Shown here: piece by piece, positions 61,088-64,000 of the stretch
Layout: the number at the start of each line of letters is the position of its first letter
How positions within the stretch are numbered: the first letter of the stretch is position 1
NCBI RefSeq assembly: GCF_003007715.1
Contig: NZ_PXNO01000027.1
Location: forward strand, 682,001-746,000
Direction of reading: 5' to 3'
Source: Marinobacter shengliensis
Lineage (GTDB): Bacteria > Pseudomonadota > Gammaproteobacteria > Pseudomonadales > Oleiphilaceae
Length of the DNA stretch: 64,000 nucleotides
The notes under the pieces: generated by a model
The model's input: only the letters and a program-made list of their open reading frames with translations
Databases searched by the model: none
Told to the model about the DNA's origin: nothing
Program-made: the position numbers and the translations under genes

Positions 61088-61327
61088 CTACTGGCCTGCC
61101 AGCACCACCTTTACCACCAGTATCAGCCCGCCCACAAACGCAGCGCCAAACAGCAGCCCGGCAATGATGTAGGGCACCGGGCTGTGGCTGGCAAAATCCT
61201 CTTGTCGGCGCTTTTCAGACTGCACCCCCAAAGCGCCGGCGAGGATACTTTGCATGATTTTCAGAACGCCCGGCGAACCGGGCTTTTTCTTGCTGCTGTT
61301 ATTGTTGTTGTCAGCCATATCGTTCAT
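61088..61327 (-). CDS. DUF2970 small membrane protein
   Basis: 79 residues. The N-terminus is Asn/Lys-rich and polar, followed by the DUF2970 signature (VLKIMQSILAGALGVQSEKRRQEDF) and one C-terminal membrane helix (about 52-76, PYIIAGLLFGAAFVGGLILVVKVVL). Start at 61327 supported by AGGGTGA. Lies 14 bases after the metH stop and could be co-transcribed. DUF2970 function is unknown. Confidence 0.85.
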   Translation of the reverse strand: MNDMADNNNNSSKKKPGSPGVLKIMQSILAGALGVQSEKRRQEDFASHSPVPYIIAGLLFGAAFVGGLILVVKVVLAGQ

Positions 61328-61341
61328 TGAGTCACCCTGAT

Positions 61342-64000
<2,659 letters not shown>

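Overview
The window is a dense, moderately GC-rich chromosome segment of a gammaproteobacterium. Gene content and gene order point to Marinobacter or a close relative. Three blocks match the order I remember from Pseudomonas aeruginosa: LysR-leuCDB-asd-fimV-truA-trpF-accD-folC-SPOR-cvpA-purF-metZ; ftsK-lolA-rarA-serS-cobA; and fabI-yejFEBA-mltD-gloB-methyltransferase-rnhA-dnaQ-fimL...sohB...cysI...metH. The genus assignment is inference from protein family types and synteny; no 16S gene is present.

Layout. 1-2.7 kb is an accessory-looking stretch: a cut-off unknown gene, two exported proteins of unknown function and a FilA-like (DUF6160) surface protein with strong terminators. 2.9-10.5 kb carries DUF58-tgpA-holB-pilZ, then an alpha/beta hydrolase, a DUF4892/OmpA-like protein and a patatin lipase in one tight run. 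10.6-13.8 kb holds prmB, aroC and an MFS transporter that seems to start at ATC. 13.8-19.6 kb is the leucine region: a LysR regulator, an intergenic gap filled by two palindromic elements, leuCDB and asd. 19.9-33.1 kb goes from fimV through truA-trpFBA-accD-folC-SPOR to cvpA-purF-metZ. 33.2-40 kb is ftsK-lolA-rarA-serS-cobA, followed by a convergent DAHP synthase. 41.3-43.6 kb is a DUF1631 plus PilZ pair. 43.6-51.8 kb, minus strand, is mltD-yejABEF-fabI. 52-58.5 kb has gloB, a methyltransferase, rnhA, dnaQ, fimL, an SCP2 protein and sohB. 58.5-64 kb is cysI with its DUF934 partner, a 34-residue membrane microprotein, DUF2970, and metH running off the right edge.

How the genes fit together. 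Amino acid and one-carbon metabolism dominate (leuBCD, asd, trpABF, aroC, DAHP synthase, metZ, metH, cysI with cobA supplying sirohaem precursor). Type IV pilus and polar functions recur: fimV, fimL, a degenerate PilZ of the pilus type and a canonical c-di-GMP-binding PilZ beside DUF1631. Envelope functions are also frequent (tgpA, mltD, lolA, yejABEF, sohB, patatin, fabI, accD).

Most of the window is ordinary, well-conserved core genome and I did not find a clear new defence or mobile system. The least explained items are the pair of large palindromes between the LysR gene and leuC (different outer stems, related double-hairpin core), the ATC start of the MFS gene, the DUF1631-PilZ pair, the hydrolase/DUF4892/patatin run and the FilA-like locus.
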